Assembly (NCBI RefSeq): GCF_001653715.1
Contig: NZ_LWHQ01000028.1
Coordinates: 20,370 to 84,369 of the forward strand
Source of the DNA: Methylobacterium platani
GTDB taxonomy: Bacteria > Pseudomonadota > Alphaproteobacteria > Rhizobiales > Beijerinckiaceae
DNA: 64,000 nucleotides
Direction of reading: 5' to 3'
Shown here piece by piece: positions 61,103-64,000 of this stretch. Position 1 is the first letter of the stretch. Each line of letters starts with the position of its first letter. Position numbers and translations under genes: made by a program. The notes beneath the pieces are model-generated. The model did not search any database. It had not been told where the DNA came from and was given only the letters and a program-made list of their open reading frames with translations.

Positions 61103-62754
61103 TCAATGGGCCATCTGGCGAGCGAACACCTCGCGCGCGGCGACCACCGCCTCGACCATCCGGCGCAGCGGGCGCAGGCTGCCGCCCCGCCACGCCGACA
61201 GGGCGTCGAGCTCGTCACCGTCCAAGGGCGGACACCAAGCCTCGTCGAGGCCGCGCTCGCGCCGGAGCTCGTCCAGGATGGCGGCTGCGACGACGGGCAG
61301 GTCCTCCCGGCGCGACATCGGCCACTGGACAGGCGGGGCGCGGTCGAGCAGCGGGCCGGAGACGCCATCCCGCGTGTTGGCCGTCAGGATGTAGCTGACC
61401 CCAGACAAGTCGAGGGGAACCTCAAGAGCCGGGTCGAAGATCGCCTTCGCCGTGCTGCCCCTTTCGAGGAACGGCAAAAGCGTCTCGTCAAGGCGGCCCC
61501 AGCGCCTGCTCGGGCCAGCCTTCTCCGCTTCGTCGATGACGCAGCCCAGGCTCGCCATCCGGAACCGCAGGACACCCTGGGCGGGCACGGACAGTCGCCA
61601 CGTGCTCCACGTCCGGGAGGCGCCGGCGAAATTCCCGCCGTCCATGACGCCGGCCGCGCTGTAGAGCACCTCGGGCAGCCCGACCGCCCGGAGAAGCGCC
61701 CGGGCGTACGACGTCTTGCCCTCGCCCGCGCCACCGACCAGGGTTCTTGGCTTCAGCATCGCGAAGGGGGCACCGACGAGGTCGCCGGCGTACTGCTCCG
61801 TAACCTCCCGCGCCCACGGGAAGGCCGCGTTCAGCATCGAGGCGACGGCGGCCGGGTCCGGCGCCGGCGTTAGCGGTAGGGGCACCTCCGCGATGGGCTC
61901 GCACAGCGCCCGCGGGCTGTCGCCGCGATCCCGAGACATCTGACTCGGGAGGGGCAGGTGCTGCAGCGACGGGAACACGCGGAGCGAGAGCGCTGGGGCA
62001 GCCTCCCGCGCGGGCTCCGCCGTCACCTGCTTCGGTTCCGGGGCCGAGCTTGAGTGGCGCGAGAGGCCGGCGCGGTCGTCGTCCGTTGCCTCGGCGTGCG
62101 TTGAGCGCGCCTTCCCGTCGCCCGCCTTGTCCTCGTGCCGCGCGAGCGCGTTGCGCCCGATCTGCAGCGCCGTCCCGAGCACGGGAATGGGCGGCCGCCC
62201 GGGACACCACTCGCCCAGCCCCTCGGGCATCGCGAGAAGCTGCCGGGCGCCGACGAAGAACGGCATGTAGCCGGACGCGTACAGGGCGGTGCAGGTCTCT
62301 GCGGCCTTGGCGAGGCGCTTCAGCGCGGCGCGGTCACCGCACGTGGCGAGGCAGACGTCCGCGATCTGCGCGAGCCGGACGGTGCCGGTGATGGCGCGCT
62401 CGGCGAAATCGTCGCCGAAGTCGGTCGGATGCGCGTCGAGCTTGGCGGCGTACGAGGCGGCCTCGGCGCGGAGCGTCTCGACCTGCGTGCGGACGACGGC
62501 GAGATCGCACGTCGACGCCTTCAGGCCGTCGCGGATCGCGCAGGCGGAGGCGAGCAGCCCTGCCAGGACGGCGTCGTAGCCGACCTGCTCGTCTGGCGCC
62601 CACCCATCGGGAGGCCTCCCCGGGCATAGGACTGCCAGGTAGGCCATGAGCGGCTCGAACGGGTGGCGGTCGCGGCGTGTGGGGCCGGGAGCTCTCCGCG
62701 CAGGTAGGCGTGCGCGGAGAGGGGCTCGGCCGCGGCGAGGCGGTCTTGCTTCAT
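61103..62754 (-). CDS. AAA+ ATPase of prophage with probable N-terminal frameshift
   Basis: About 550 residues. The C-terminal half is an AAA+ domain: Walker A 'LVGGAGEGKTSYARALLRAV', Walker B-like 'LGCVIDEAEKAG', sensor 1 'VSYILTANTRDGV', similar to Lon-like or McrB-like ATPases. The N-terminal half is helical. The best start is ATG 62754 (AAGGATAC upstream, 'MKQDRLAAAEPLSAHAYLRG'), but that frame must shift -1 in a C4 run near 62681-62684 to join the long frame ('RRDRHPFEPLMAYLAVLC'). Either one base is wrong or the gene is damaged. Role in phage DNA metabolism is inferred. Confidence 0.6.
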
Positions 62755-62835
62755 GGCGGGTATCCTTGACCACACGCCCGAGCGGAACTCAGACGCAGAG
62801 TCGTCCCGTCTACCCCGCCGATCCTGAAGGAACCG

Positions 62836-63324
62836 TTACCCGGTCCTGCCAGGCAAGATCTTCTGGTCCCGCGCCCGCGCGACGAGGGCCAGAGCGTTCT
62901 CCAGGTCCTGGCGGGCGAGCCCCGCGCAATCGGCGCCCCGGAACGCGGCCGGGGTCTCGCCGGCGTCGTCGATGAGCTCGGCGGCCGCGAGGAGCAGGTA
63001 CCCAAGCGCCCGCGGCCGGGGGTGCCCGGTGCCGTGGCCGAGGATGGCGAGCGCCCAGGCCGGCAGGCCATTCCGAGCGATCCTGTCCGAGACGACCGAG
63101 CGTCGGTTCATGTCGAGCACGCGGGCGAGCGAGCCGAGGTAGTCCCCGCCCCAGAGGGCGGTCGCAGCCCCCTCGACAGCGGTCGCCAGGGCCTCGCCGG
63201 CTTCCTCCAGCGGGACGGTCTGGCCCCCGACGCGGAGCTCGCGCCCGACGACGACGAGGGGGGCGCCGTCGAGGGTTCCGACGGCGTCGGGGTGTTCCGG
63301 AACCGGATGGAAGGCGACGCGCAT
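62836..63324 (-). CDS. phage-region hypothetical protein
   Basis: A 162-residue soluble protein from ATG 63324: 'MRVAFHPVPEHPDAVGTLDG', 'YLGSLARVLDMNRRSVVSDR' and a helical end ('DLENALALVARARDQ'). The middle ('VLDMNRRSVVSDRIARNGLP') could form a helix-turn-helix. Because it borders the operator-rich control region and is divergent from 63698, a regulatory role is plausible but unproven. Confidence 0.5.
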   Translation of the reverse strand: MRVAFHPVPEHPDAVGTLDGAPLVVVGRELRVGGQTVPLEEAGEALATAVEGAATALWGGDYLGSLARVLDMNRRSVVSDRIARNGLPAWALAILGHGTGHPRPRALGYLLLAAAELIDDAGETPAAFRGADCAGLARQDLENALALVARARDQKILPGRTG

Positions 63325-63391
63325 GGCGCCCGGGATAGCACGAGGCGGGGCCGCCATGGTTAACGGCGGTGATCCTTCGCGGGGCCCGACT

Positions 63392-63483
63392 AACTCGTAT
63401 GCGAGTTGCCCCGGCCGACGCGGGCTCCCAGGGCCGATCCGCCGTCGACGGCGCCGGTCCGGGCAACTCATAAACGAGTTGCC
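63392..63483. promoter_or_regulatory. paired AACTC-N6-GAGTT operator-like dyads
   Basis: Site 1 (63392-63407) reads AACTCGTATGCGAGTT; site 2 (63462-63483) has GGCAACTC, six bases, then GAGTTGCC. Both share AACTC-N6-GAGTT and are 70-75 bases apart, upstream of the reverse gene at 63324. Confidence 0.55.
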
Positions 63484-63529
63484 GGTCGGCACCCGCGTTA
63501 ACGAATGGCCAGCGCGTAGCCCTCGAAAA

Positions 63530-63599
63530 TGTCTTCTGCAGAAGACACCCGATTTCGGCTCCCGAGGGGCATGGATTTCGGTGTCCTCTATAGACGACA
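63530..63599. promoter_or_regulatory. paired 18-base operator-like palindromes
   Basis: Site A (63530-63547) TGTCTTCTGCAGAAGACA is a perfect palindrome; site B (63582-63599) TGTCCTCTATAGACGACA is palindromic with one mismatched pair. They share TGTC-N-TCT...AGA-N-GACA and have centres 52 bases apart, about five helical turns. They lie before the forward gene at 63698, as expected for a phage repressor operator pair. Confidence 0.6.
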
Positions 63600-63697
63600 T
63601 TCCGAGAGCGCTTTCTGCGACCTCGTTAACCTCTGCGGCGCGTCCCTCCCCGAATCGCGCAATCCCCGTAGAATCCCGGGTGGAACGGGGACTTGAC

Positions 63698-63985
63698 ATG
63701 CTGACGGACACGGAACTGGACGAGCTCGCGCGCGCGGTCGCCGCGCTCGGGGACGAGGATGCCGGGCGCCTCGACGGGGCGGTCCGGGAGCGCCGCCGGG
63801 CCAAGGCCGAGGCGGAGGAGGCGCGCATCGCCGCGCTACGGGCGATGGACGACCACCCAGTCATCGACGTGCTCGTCGAGGACAGCGTCACCTACCCCAG
63901 GGAATGGGACACGACCGTCGCCCTGCAGGTCCTCCGGGATGCGAGCTTCGTGCGGCGCTCCGCCTGGCTCACCGCCAAGCGCTAG
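63698..63985 (+). CDS. early phage-region hypothetical protein
   Basis: A 95-residue acidic helical protein from ATG 63698 with GGGGA upstream: 'MLTDTELDELARAVAALGDE', a basic/acidic coiled coil ('RERRRAKAEAEEARIAALRA'), then 'YPREWDTTVALQVLRDASFV'. No known family. It is the first forward gene past the operator region and runs to near the window edge; more of the prophage should follow. Confidence 0.55.
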   Translation: MLTDTELDELARAVAALGDEDAGRLDGAVRERRRAKAEAEEARIAALRAMDDHPVIDVLVEDSVTYPREWDTTVALQVLRDASFVRRSAWLTAKR

Positions 63986-64000
63986 GCGGTGTGGACTCTT

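Overview
The base composition, gene families and gene style point to a Methylobacterium/Methylorubrum-type alphaproteobacterium (Hyphomicrobiales). The evidence is very high GC in genes with AT-rich intergenic islands, HWE-family histidine kinases, many hybrid kinases with 'GGVAHDFNN' H-boxes, two KaiC-like double-ATPase proteins, a phasin and a PHB-depolymerase-like hydrolase, DUF6894/DUF6481-type small proteins, and CsbD/GlsB stress proteins. No rRNA, tRNA or CRISPR array was seen.

Layout. 0-1.4 kb: C-terminal part of a GAF-HWE histidine kinase overlapping a single-domain response regulator. 2-5.6 kb: a DUF6894 protein and three Crp/Fnr-type regulators, one translationally coupled to a small uncharacterised partner. 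5.6-13.9 kb: metabolism and envelope stress (PHB-depolymerase-like esterase, fatty acid desaturase, transketolase preceded by a transaldolase remnant, a patatin lacking its serine, CsbD, a PhnA-like membrane protein, GlsB). 15-19.5 kb: small secreted or membrane proteins, a second Crp/partner pair and a phasin. 19.8-21.1 kb: Na+/H+ antiporter. 21.2-26.4 kb: a decayed accessory island with IS66 and IS3 remnants, a nonsense-mutated aconitase X end, AT-rich orphans, and an AAA ATPase whose frame joins the upstream ORF through a perfect A_AAA_AAC heptamer. 26.7-34 kb: two KaiC-like proteins, one coupled to a hybrid kinase, plus CspA and a DUF6481 pseudogene. 34-41 kb: transglutaminase-like protein and many small hypotheticals. 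41.6-53.4 kb: a signalling block with a GGDEF protein, an HWE kinase/response regulator pair and three hybrid kinases, one with a LOV blue-light domain. 54-64 kb: a prophage segment running off the right edge, with an NlpC/P60-like lysin, spanin-like proteins, an antirepressor split by an amber codon, an ATPase with a probable frameshift, and a divergent control region carrying two kinds of paired operator-like palindromes.

How it fits together. Most of the window concerns environmental sensing (light, small ligands, redox or carbon state) feeding response regulators, cyclic-di-GMP and KaiC-type ATPases, alongside carbon storage and membrane-lipid functions. The 21-26 kb island and the 54-64 kb prophage are the clear accessory regions. 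The signals most worth following are the repeated Crp/partner module, the A_AAA_AAC frame junction, the serine-less patatin, the transaldolase leader on transketolase and the prophage operators.
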